Positions 11,771 through 20,754 of a DNA stretch of 64,000 bases are shown one piece after another (the first letter of the stretch is position 1; every line of letters begins with the position of its first letter). The notes beneath the pieces were generated by a model. The model saw only the letters and a program-made list of their open reading frames with translations. It had not been told where the DNA came from and searched no databases. This DNA comes from Boswellia sacra (taxonomy: Eukaryota; Streptophyta; Magnoliopsida; Sapindales; Burseraceae): NCBI GenBank assembly GCA_013180625.2, contig SNVD02011117.1, forward strand, positions 1-64,000, in the 5' to 3' direction. Made by a program: the position numbers and the translations under genes.

Positions 11771-12147
11771 CTTGTGTTTGCCACTATGTCTCTACAATCA
11801 ACATTCAAGGAGTAACTTTTTGGTACCCAAAAGTTATTGGGTCCTTGGGGGTTAGTTATGGTACTTTTTGGAATCCATATTTGTTTCAAATTAGGATTTC
11901 TCTTAATATAGCAAGAATGCACTTTGTGTCCTTTTCTTCCACAATAAGTACATGAATGATTAGAATTATTCCTAAAAGATGCATGAACAAAATAATTTTT
12001 AAAATACTTTTGATTTTTATGAGTTTTATATCCTAACCCTCCTTTATCAAAAACACACCTTTGGTTTTGTAACATAAAATTCAAATTTTTTGTGCTTTTT
12101 ATAAAACTATCAACAATATTTCTTAAGTCATTATTTTCCTTTTTCAA
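11761..12147 (-). pseudogene. Copia gag, C-terminal part with CCHC zinc knuckle
   Basis: This frame carries an intact CCHC knuckle, CTYCGRKGHKVHSC (C-x2-C-x4-H-x4-C), used by Gag to bind RNA. It follows the coiled-coil-rich frame at 12173-12931 with a frame change, and leads directly into the protease core. Downstream wording such as IWIPKSTITNPQGPNNFWVP is the usual spacer between knuckle and protease in this Copia group. Confidence 0.8.
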
Positions 12148-12172
12148 AATAACATTTTCTTTCTCTAATTTA

Positions 12173-12931
12173 TCAAAAATCCTTTTGTTTTAAAATCTCA
12201 TTTTTAGTTTTTAAAAAATGTATTTGACTTTCCAAACTTTCAAAATCTTTTTGCTTTAAAATGTCATTTTCATTTTCTAAAGCTTCATTTATTTCCACCA
12301 ACTCTTCTAATTGAGATAACATGATTTTTGACTTCTTTTTGAAAGCATTTATTTTTGAATTTTGCTTATCAACTTGCACATGTAAATTTTGGAATGCTTC
12401 AAGTAATTCATCATATGAAAGTTTAGGATCATAGTTTCGAATACTTACCTCATCTTCACTTAAAGCCATAAAGCACATGTTTGCCATTTTGCAATCTTCT
12501 TCTTCATTCTTCTTCAAGGTGATTTTATGAGTCATGAGAGAACCCATAAGTTCTTCTAATGGTAATTTGGTGAGGTCCTTTGCTTCTTGAATTGCCGTTA
12601 CCTTCGGCTCCCAAGATTTTGGTAGACACCTAAGAATCTTTCTCACCATTTCAACATTAGAATAAGATTTACCAAGAGATTTGAAACTATTAATAATATC
12701 CGTAAATCTAGTAAACATTTCAGAAATTGATTCATCCGATTTCATCTTAAAAAGCTCATAACTATGAACTAGCATACTAATTTGGGATTCTTTAACTTGA
12801 CTAGTTCCTTCATGAGTTACTTCAAGTGTGTGCCATATTTCTTGTGCCGTAGAACAAGTAGATATTCTATTAAACTCATTTCTATCTAGAGCACAATACA
12901 ACACATTCATAGCTTTAGCATTCAAACTCAA
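12173..12931 (-). pseudogene. Copia gag, UBN2-type capsid region
   Basis: The 252-codon frame matches the gag-polypeptide (UBN2) domain of Copia elements. Examples are TAQEIWHTLEVTHEGTSQVK around residues 24-43 and the region with IINSFKSLG and ILRCLPKSWEPKVTAI. The C-terminal 80 residues are Lys/Glu/Leu-rich and probably coiled coil. Its N-terminal part lies in another frame (12928-13164), so a single-base frameshift separates them near 12935-12960, where the out-of-frame reading FSEDDKKNLSLNAKAM continues the domain. Confidence 0.85.
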
Positions 12932-13164
12932 ATTCTTTTTATCATCTTCACTAAACTCTTAGGTTCTTTAAGCATGCATTCCCCATTTTCAATTTTGGTA
13001 GGAACAAAAGGTCCTTCCAAAACAATAGACCACAAATCATAATCAAAAGATTTCAAGAAAATACTCATTCTAGTTTTCCAATAAGAGTAATCACTTCCAG
13101 TAAAAAATGAAGGTCTAGAGATAGAAAGTCCCTCAACATATGAAGTTGAATTAAAAGTAGCCAT
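12928..13164 (-). pseudogene. Copia gag, N-terminal part
   Basis: The frame starts MATFNSTSYVEG and contains RPSFFTGSDYSYWKTRMSIF, the usual beginning of Copia gag just downstream of the 5' LTR. It ends by frameshift at 12928. The start lies 42 bases from the primer binding site. Confidence 0.85.
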
Positions 13165-13206
13165 AGCTCAAAATCGGTTAAGATTTAAAAAAAAATGAGC
13201 AATCTT

Positions 13207-13218
13207 GCTCTGATACCA
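13207..13218 (-). promoter_or_regulatory. Copia primer binding site (initiator tRNA-Met)
   Basis: TGGTATCAGAGC on the minus strand lies two bases inside the 5' LTR end and is complementary to the 3' end of plant initiator tRNA-Met. Confidence 0.95.
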
Positions 13219-13220
13219 CT

Positions 13221-15035
13221 TGTTGACCCAGGTATGGCAATCCAAGAGGGGGGGTGAATTGGGTTTTTATTTATAAAAACGGATTTAGAAAACTTTTCCT
13301 GAAAGATCAAAATTAGTTCACTCTTTCTATGAGAATAAAGGTGAAGAAGATGAAATTAGAATTTATCAAAGATGTAATCAAAAGAATAATAATGATGAAC
13401 AATCACAAGTGCAAGTAAATGTAAAGAGGAAAGGGATAGAGAGAGTGCAAACTCAATTTACGTGGCTCGGCAAACCTTGCCTACGTCCACGGGCTCCGAG
13501 CTCCACTAGCTAAGCTTTCCAATAAGTTGTAGAAATCTTTACAACTTGCTTGATGAACAACCTCACCAAGACTTTTTCTTTCAACTCTTGATAACACCAC
13601 ACCAAGAGTTCTTCTTGATGAACAACCTCACGAAGGCAACTTCCTTTAACTCTTGATAACACCACACCAAGAGTTCTTCTTGATGAACAACCTCACCAAT
13701 GCAACTTCCTTCAACTCTTGATAACACCACACCAAGAGTTCTTCTTGATGAACAACCTCACCAAGGAAACTTCCTTCAACTCTTGATAACACACAACAAG
13801 AGTTTCTCAAGGATAACTATTATCCTTTGTAAGAATATCTCACTCTCACCACAATACAAGAACAAGGTTAATTTTTACAACAAAAGTACAACTCTCTTCA
13901 AAGAGTAGATAAAGAATATAAAAGCTCTCTAGACTTGATATTTCTCTTGCTTTTTGCTTGATAAAATGCTTCTCTTGCACTTTTCTTTCTGAATGCATGC
14001 ATGGGAGAAGGGCTCCTTTTATAGGCAAATAGGATGAACTTAATCAAGTGAAGACACCAACTCCAAATTTTCTACCCACCATAAAAACCGTAATTTTGTC
14101 TTCCATTTTTGTCAATGTTTCGTTTGAAATTTGAAAATCTGCAAAACATAAAAGATTTGCACATTTGAATAAGCTTTCAAACGCATTAAGAATCAAGTCA
14201 TTTGGATATCTGTAGCTCAAGATATAGCCAAAAAACCATTCGGTGCTCATGTGACTTGATTTTTCTTTCTTGTGTCAGTCCACCAAATTGAATGATAATT
14301 CTGTCAGCCTTTTGTTTGAAATTTGAATTTATTCAAAACATAAAAGATCTTAATATTTGAATAAGCTTTCCAAAACATTAAGAATAAAAGCATTTGGATA
14401 TCTCTATCTTAAGATATGGCCAAAACACCATTCGGTGCTCATGTGAGTTGATTTTTCTTCTTTGTGTCAGTCCACCGAATTACATGTCAATTATATCGGC
14501 CTTCTGTTTGAAATTTGAATTTTTTCAAAACATATGAAATGTTCCTCATTAAGTCATCTTTCCAATGCCATAAGAATCAAGTCATTTTGATTTTTCTAGC
14601 TCAAGATATGTCCAAAGGAGTATTCGGTGCTCATGTCAGCTGCTTCCATTTATCTTCCAACTTGCATGATAATTTGGACAACCTTGCACTTGAAATTTGA
14701 ATTTTATTAAAACATATGAAATGTTATAAATTGAGTAAGCTTTCCAAAGGCTCAAGAATCACGTCATTTGGATATTTGTAGAGATATATATGACCAATTG
14801 ATTGAACATTGCTCATGTGTCACATTCCTTGAGTCAATCCTTGTTCTTAAGCTTTGGTGCCTTTAACATGTAGTCTTCTCCTTAGCTTCAACACTTCATT
14901 TTAATAAGCCTCTTCTTGATTTTAAAATTATTTCAATGATCTTACTCTTGCACATAAATAAACATGGTAGTACATCTCAATTAATCAATGTGTATTGTTA
15001 TCATCAAAATTAATCATGTAGGCTTACGGCTAACA
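13221..15035 (-). repeat. Copia LTR (5' LTR of the minus-strand element)
   Basis: This 1815-base LTR is homologous to 9112-10914, with base differences spread along its length and the same 65-base tandem array at 13545-13800. Confidence 0.9.
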
Positions 15036-15660
15036 ACCAGTTTTTATAACACTGCAATTCATCACGAAATTGTGTCCATAGATTAAGCAATTCACGCTGA
15101 ACAAGTCCACAAGAATGTGACTCGAGAGTTAACAAAACATTATCCAGCGACTCATTACTCAAACCATTCTTAATAAATGAAAGTTTATCTTCTCTATTCC
15201 TGGACACAAAACCTAATGAACGACAAGTCTGGTTACAATTCCATCTAGCACATTTATAACATACTTGTAACCTTTTCGCTCTTCGCCTCTTGGGGTAGTA
15301 GCTCTTTCCTAGACCAGGCATGTATTTTGCGAGATTAATGTCCGGCTCACCGGACAATCTCACCTTGGCTTCGATAAGCCATCGGATATCAGCAGGCACA
15401 TTTAGGAGCATCAACGCCCAAAGTCTAGTCATCCGTACTTTATAAATTTTAAACACAGCATTTTGAGGAAGTGAAGGGAAATATTTACGAAGGTTTGACA
15501 AAAAGATATCGGCATCCATTGAAGAGGAGAAAAGAAGAGATATTACCGGATAATGCGATCGAGTTTGTTTTTCTCCAAGATATGCACGTTTCAAACCTTT
15601 GGCGAATGACTTCAACTTCCGTTTGGATGTTTCCACAAGCTGCTGCACAAATGAGCTCAA
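15036..15660 (-). CDS. Unidentified ORF in post-pol position of the Athila-like element
   Basis: I do not recognise this protein. The frame begins at the ATG at 15660 and stays open for about 208 codons up to the Copia insertion; the last eight codons of the continuous frame (to 15010) are Copia LTR. Without the insertion the frame would run about 17 codons further, into sequence left of 9107, to a stop. Visible features are a basic N-terminus (residues 12-30), a Lys/Arg run PKRRRAKR near residues 123-130, and a Cys cluster CYKCARWNCNQTC near 134-146 that could bind zinc. No membrane segment is evident, so it does not look like an envelope protein. It occupies the position after pol where Athila elements carry an extra ORF. 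It could be a captured host gene fragment. Confidence 0.5.
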
Positions 15661-16006
15661 AGTACAGAGTAATCAAATTGAACAAAAGAAAGGAAAAGAA
15701 AAGAGCAGAAACGAAACTAAAGACACATAAAAGAGATAACAACACAATAACAAACAAAAGTCAAAAACAAGTAAAAAAAATATAAAAAACAAATGAGACA
15801 GATGGCAAAGAGAGATAAAACCTGATCAATTTGATGGCCTATGAAAGGAATCTCCTCGAGACACAAAAATCGATCATTATTACCTCATTTTATTTTTCTT
15901 TTCTTTTTTTTTTATTTTTCAAAAACATTGGGTTGCCTCCCAATAAGCGCTTGGTTTAACGTCCTCAGCCCGACGTTGGTTCCATCATGGGAGGGTCCAA
16001 TCTCTA
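15661..16006 (-). other. Post-pol segment of the Athila-like element with pol-deletion junction
   Basis: On the minus strand the segment near 15925-15965 reads GACGTTAAACCAAGCGCTTA then TTGGGAGGCAACCCAATG, a stretch I recall from just after the pol stop in Athila-type elements. Here it lies under 60 bases from the end of the RT N-terminal frame at 16007, so nearly all of RT, RNase H and integrase has been deleted between them. No coding sequence is otherwise seen. Confidence 0.65.
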
Positions 16007-16378
16007 CTATGCTTCACTAATGGGCTTGGATCCTTCTTCCAACAAGATAGGGTCCATGCATATGGCTGGGCCTTGGATGTTAGCAATCGTCCACCCAATA
16101 GCTATTTTGTGATCTGTAAGTATTCGGACGAGTTTCTCTTCTTGTATTCGTGCAAGGCCCATTTCTATTATAATTGGCAAATGATCATTCTCACTCAAGA
16201 ATCCATGCCTCAAATGATCTGGAAGAAGCTTAAGCTCCAAGGCAGGGGCTGTCATCACAGAAGGAAGAATTTTCTCATTAGATAAAGGAAATTGAATGTA
16301 TGAAACATCATACCTATTTGTGGTTATTGCTATGGTCTCATCTAAGCTTGCCACAACTTCCTCCATTTCTTTGGACAC
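16007..16378 (-). pseudogene. Athila-like reverse transcriptase, N-terminal remnant
   Basis: The frame contains PALELKLLPDHLRHGFLSEN, then IGWTIANIQG and ICMDPILLEEGSKP, the conserved lead-in to the reverse transcriptase domain of Athila-type Gypsy elements. It ends after about 123 codons at a deletion junction; no YxDD catalytic motif is present. It is in a different frame from the protease ORF that it overlaps by 41 bases, so a frameshift also lies between them. Confidence 0.85.
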
Positions 16379-16850
16379 TTCGTATCAAAATTTCTGACTC
16401 CTTAGAATTTTCTGTCCCTATGTGCTCATTAATAGCTATATCCAATCCATTCTTGCGAGTTAACTCAAAATATTGTTGTGGCAGAGAATCAACAACGTCA
16501 ACTGCAAAAACAGAATGTAAGTCACTAGAGTACCTCATTGCCTCAAAGATATTGAAACATATCACCTTGCCATCAAACTCTATGATGAGAGTGTCATCAC
16601 GAACATCAATCTTGGTTCTAACAGTTTTCGAGAATGGTCTCCCCATAAGAATCGGTGTTGGATTAGGAGATGTCTCATCCTCTATTTCAAGAACATAAAA
16701 GTCTACTGGGAAAAGCAATTGATTCATCTGCACAAGCACATCTTCCACAACTCTTTTGGTATATGCATTAAAACGATCAGCAATTTGAATGGTAATACCA
16801 ATTTTCGCAAAAGGTCCAAGATTTAAAGAAGCATAAATAGAATATGGCAT
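16338..16850 (-). pseudogene. Athila-like aspartic protease region
   Basis: The 170-codon frame begins MPYSIYASLNLGPF, continues with TIQIADRFNAY and VEDVLVQMNQLLFPVDFYVL, and has ILMGRPFSKTVRTKIDV, the C-terminal half of the retropepsin-like protease of Gypsy elements. The start ATG shown is internal to the family's protein; the catalytic Asp segment upstream is not in this frame. The frame runs on after the protease into spacer, then shifts at the RT lead-in. Confidence 0.8.
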
Positions 16851-16941
16851 GGTGAACGTACCTGGATCTTTGCACTTTGGAGGAATTTCCTTTGCAATAC
16901 AGCTGAAACATCTTCCCCCACACTTACTTTCTCATTTCTTT

Positions 16942-17949
16942 TTAACTTCTTTTGCTGGTGCATAACTCCTTGAAACATTTTGTATAACGAGGTACTTGTT
17001 CGATAGCATCCAAAAGTGGTATACTCACCTCGATTTTGCGAAAAGTTTCCAGGATTTTCTGTTCTTGTTCCTCCTTCTTCGATTTTACAAATCTACTAGG
17101 AAAAGGTGGAGGAGAAACATATGAAAGAATGAGGGTTATAGGATTTACCTGAGAAGTCAGTGTTTTGTTCATGGTGGAAGTGGTGTCATCTCCTTCATCA
17201 GTTTGTGATTTCTTTGGCAGGACATCTAATTGCTCTTCATTTTGCAAAGTTATCGCACAAGAATTCTCTCTTGGATTGATCACCGTTTGACAAGATAATT
17301 CTTCTGAGCCTTGGCCCTCGAATTTGCTCATGCTAGTGGCCAATTGTCCCATTTGATTTGCCAGGTTTGGGATACTTGCCCCAGTTTCCTGCTGGAATTG
17401 CATTGTGTTAGTGGCAAGTGCATTAACAATGTCCTGGAGAGACATACCTGAGTTTTGTGAAGCTGGTTGCGGTGCTGGATGTGGCATTGGTGGTGGTTGC
17501 ATTTGAAAAGGTTGCTGCACTCTAGGTTGATTGAAACCTTGTGGCCGATTTGGTATCACATTTGGAGTGATTGGTTGATGATTCCAGTAACTGAAATTAT
17601 GTTGATCTTCCCATCCAGCATTGTAAGTGCTAGAGAAAGGATCATACCATTGCCTCGTTTGTCCTGGAAATCCACCCATGGCATTGGCTTGTTCCATATA
17701 TTCTTCTTGTAAAGTTGGATACATGTCGATTGGATGCTCCATCGTAGAATATATCCCACATTCATAAGATTTTTGCATATCTCCTACAGCCATGTTTTCC
17801 ACAAGAGAGGTTAGCTCAGAAAGTTGTTGTTCAATGTTCGGAGTGCTTACCTCATTTATTCTCCATGGTAGTTGGGGCTCAAATCCGCCACTGAATTGAT
17901 GGAAGTTTACTGCCATGTTGTCTAAACACAAATAATAAAAAAAAAACAA
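16942..17949 (-). pseudogene. Athila-like gag remnant lacking the capsid domain
   Basis: The open frame of 335 codons probably starts at the second Met (17916). After a short leader it goes straight to the region around the zinc knuckle, CGIYSTMEHPIDMYPT at residues 64-79, so the large N-terminal capsid domain of Athila gag is missing. The knuckle pattern C-x2-C-x4-H-x4-C is spaced correctly, but the second and last Cys are Tyr (residues 67 and 77), so zinc binding should be lost. A Pro/Gln-rich region (110-170) and the C-terminal KKEEQEQKILETFRKIEVSI plus QVPRYTKCFKELC are typical of Athila Gag-Pol. Confidence 0.85.
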
Positions 17950-17999
17950 AAATATGAATCAACAATGAAAACAAAATAACAAATCGATTAGAAAATCAA

Positions 18000-18017
18000 T
18001 CCCCGGCAACGGCGCCA
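18000..18017 (-). promoter_or_regulatory. Athila-like primer binding site (tRNA-Asp)
   Basis: TGGCGCCGTTGCCGGGGA on the minus strand is complementary to the 3' end of plant tRNA-Asp and lies a few bases inside the 5' LTR. Confidence 0.95.
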
Positions 18018-18023
18018 AAAACT

Positions 18024-19441
18024 TGATGCGTTCGAAACTAGCAAGTATACTAGTCGCACAAGTAATAAAGTGATAAGTAAGATATCGTTCCCACGAGGAT
18101 TGATTCTAATTGAATTTGTTATTTCCAGCAACAATTAACTAAATGGGGGGTTTTGTTGGTTGATTAACTAGATGAAAAACTGAATACGACGGTAATTAAT
18201 GAATAACACAATGCAAACTTAATTGAAATGGGAATTAATCAATGATAGAAATCTGGTTAAGGGATCATTCTCCACCACAAGATATGGATTTGCGAATTAA
18301 TTGTAGAATTATCATCCAATTACACCATTGAAATTATCAACCGTAGATAACAATAAGCTCTGTTATCCCAATCTTTCCTTACTTTGTTGTTAAATAAAAC
18401 AGGCTCTTTATTTAATCTCTATCCATTAAACAACCTAGAACAAGCTCTCTAAATTTAATTCAATGGATGCATTACGATAAGAAAGATAGGTTGATCTAAG
18501 CAATAAACACACAAGCTCGGATTATTTAACTTAGGTTGTATTCTCCAATTGCAATCTCTGATCACAATTTTGCTACTAATGATTAGAAATTCAAGACAAT
18601 TACGGATCAAGATTTCTAGTCTAGCAATAGACAATATCCAGATTATATTCAGTTGGCCACCCAAATACAATCCAGCAAGCAATCATAAGCATTAGATATG
18701 GGAAAATACAAGCAACTTCAATTAGAGAATTGGATAACAATTCCTTGCACAATCAATTCACAAAAACCATATCAAGGGCTTTGAAATCACCCTCAACCAA
18801 TTCAGATTTAGTTACACATATTCAGATAGAATACAAATACAATACAATATGAAGACATTCCAGAAAATGAAAGGGAAAGGGAAACTTAGCAAATTTGATG
18901 AAATCTATTAGGATTTGTAGTTCTTCCTCTTTTCAAGCCTTCAATCTCCTTCAAGAACTCCAAGAGATGAGAGAAATCCAAAGATGCAGCCTCCTCCACG
19001 TTCTCCCCTCTTCAAGTTATGAAAATAAAACCCTAAAATGTGTTTAAATACTCTGCTACAGTGAATTGCTACAGTGTCCCGTATTATACATGCTACAGTG
19101 ATTGTGGAATTACATTTCTATACTTCTCACACTGTTTTGATTACAACTTTTGGTACACTGAATGGATTTATAAACCGTAAATTTCTCCAGAAAATAGACT
19201 TCGAGAGCTTTCCAACGGTATATAATATGTCATCGGGTTCATTGTATATCAATACAATTAAATCCGAGAATATGGTTGACTAGCAGAGGTGAAAATAAAG
19301 GGTTTTACTCCATTTTTGTGCAAGTTGCTCCAAAACTCCTACAAATATCAAAACCACACAAAAACATAAAAATACTAAGGAATATAGCAAAGAGACATGG
19401 ACGAATAGATATGAAAATGATATATAATTAGACACCTATCA
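18024..19441 (-). repeat. Athila-like LTR (5' LTR of the minus-strand element)
   Basis: This 1418-base LTR pairs with 5647-7063. The first 250 bases differ at only about three positions, while later parts differ more. It is followed by the target duplication GAACG at 19442-19446. Confidence 0.95.
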
Positions 19442-20223
19442 GAACGATATGAGAAATAATATTGTATCAAGTTTAATGAGCACGTGAAACTATGTATCTT
19501 GTATACTTATTATATGTATTTATTTATTCAGTTAAAATGCCTCAAGTTTTAATTAATTAAAAGTTATGAAAAAAATATTTTAGTTGTTTAATTGATATGT
19601 TATATATTCACTTGATTTAATATTTATTTAGGTAAGTGAAAAAATATATTTTAGTTCTTTAATTGATATATTATATGTTCACTTTATTTAATATTTATTT
19701 AGGTATGTAAAAAAATAGAACGTGAAAAAAAAATATTTTAGTTGTTTAGTTGTTATGTTACATATTCAGTTTGTTTAATATTTATTTAAGTAAGTGAAAA
19801 AATAAAATGTGAATTATATTTTAGTTGTTTAATTGGTAGAATATATTATTTACTTTTTTGTTATTTATTTACGTATGTGAAAAAATATATTTTTTAAATA
19901 TTAACTGAAAATTATGAAAAAAAATATTTTTGTTGTTTTATAGATATATTATATATTCACTTTATATAATATCTATTCACAAATTTAAAATTTAAAAATA
20001 TATATTTATAAATTTTATCATCCATAACTGTAATATCTATTTTGGTCATCATAGACAATTTTAAGAATCCAAAATTTTATCAAATACCCTTCTACAACCA
20101 TTTCACAACACAACCATTTCAAAAGCAATGTTTATCAAAGACTTACAACTTTTTTCAAAGTAACTTCTCGTAGCACAGTTCTAATAGGGATTTTCATAAG
20201 CTACAGTGGCCCTGAACGCGTAC
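19442..20223 (+). repeat. Harbinger copy 2, downstream part, and AT-rich minisatellite
   Basis: The sequence resumes the Harbinger copy after the retroelement (counterpart of 2225-2990). It contains the last transposase codons (to about 19490), then the same roughly 85-base AT-rich tandem array at 19560-19985. It then continues with the segment CACAACACAACCATTTCAAA that also occurs at 2915-2935. No gene is visible. Confidence 0.8.
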
Positions 20224-20556
20224 TAAAAGCAAGGCATTGGTCCAAATATGAGAAGTTGCTTAATTGTTTGGGCCTCAAAGTGGCCTTTTTAAGTGTGGAC
20301 TAACCTGACGTATTTAGATTGTGGGCTGTGATCCGTATACATCATGATGAAGATTGACATTAGGACTTTCGTCAGCCCCAAACATGTAAACAATTGTTGC
20401 ATTGTGACCGAAATTTACACCTTAAATTTCATTCCATTAACATTCGCTGTATTTTTTTTTTTTTTAGTCTTTTTTATGGCAGTTCAAAGAAATCTGATTA
20501 ATTGAAGCTTGAAATATAAATTCATATTAGGCATGAAAATTTAAGGCTAAATATTA
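20224..20556. repeat. Duplicate of 4025-4360, adjacent to SF3B2 (unit 2)
   Basis: Homology with 4025-4360 runs from AAAAGCAAGGCATTGGTCC to GGCTAAATAT and then stops. The SF3B2 leader follows, so the duplicated unit ends just outside or within the SF3B2 promoter. Confidence 0.9.
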
Positions 20557-20754
20557 CAACGGAGAAGAGAAGTGTTTCTAAAATCCAAACCGGCAATATC
20601 AGCGTATAAAATATTAAAATGTAATGTGTGGCACGTGATTAGATAATCGACACATGTGCGAGACTGCTCAGCTATAAGCAACGAGCTTCCCTCTCTCTCA
20701 CTCTCTCTCCTCTCAAAACGTCGTCGATCGGTCCCCTTATCATTAAACAGAAAC
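20557..20754 (+). promoter_or_regulatory. SF3B2 proximal promoter and 5' leader
   Basis: There is no clear TATA box at the usual distance. A pyrimidine-rich CT tract lies at about 20688-20716, a form common near transcription starts of TATA-less plant housekeeping genes. The in-frame upstream ATG at 20656 would add 33 residues unlike the family N-terminus, so the ATG at 20755 is preferred. Confidence 0.5.

Larger units (their letters stand above)
9112..15035 (-). mobile_element. Copia retrotransposon, internally deleted, nested in the Athila-like element
   Basis: LTRs at 9112-10914 and 13221-15035 start TGTTGACCCAGGTATGG and end GGCTAACA on the plus strand. A primer binding site for initiator tRNA-Met (TGGTATCAGAGC on the minus strand) lies at 13207-13218, and a polypurine tract abuts the other LTR, so the element is on the minus strand. 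It keeps gag (with frameshifts), a protease core and the GAG-pre-integrase segment. Integrase, reverse transcriptase and RNase H are absent: the pre-integrase frame at 11388 runs within about 200 bases into the 3' non-coding region. The layout resembles SIRE/Maximus-like Copia elements, but lineage assignment is tentative. LTRs differ by roughly 6-8 percent by eye. Confidence 0.9.
5647..19441 (-). mobile_element. Athila-like Ty3/Gypsy retrotransposon, deletion derivative, hosting a nested Copia
   Basis: The two LTRs (5647-7063 and 18024-19441) start TGATGCGTTCGAA and end GACACCTATCA on the plus strand, and GAACG flanks both sides. Orientation is minus, because the primer binding site complementary to tRNA-Asp lies at 18000-18017 and the polypurine tract at 7064-7077. 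The coding order on the minus strand is gag remnant (17949-16942), protease (16850-16338), start of reverse transcriptase (16378-16007), a deletion junction, the post-pol segment with the GGCAACCCAATG motif, then an unknown ORF (15660). Most of RT, RNase H and integrase is missing. The Athila-type assignment rests on the tRNA-Asp primer site, gag/protease wording and the post-pol motif. By eye the LTRs differ by about 4 percent. Confidence 0.9.

Noticed and set aside
20656..20754. Upstream in-frame ATG of SF3B2 adding 33 residues
   Set aside because: The extension is encoded by the CT-rich leader and is unlike the family N-terminus, which fits the ATG at 20755.
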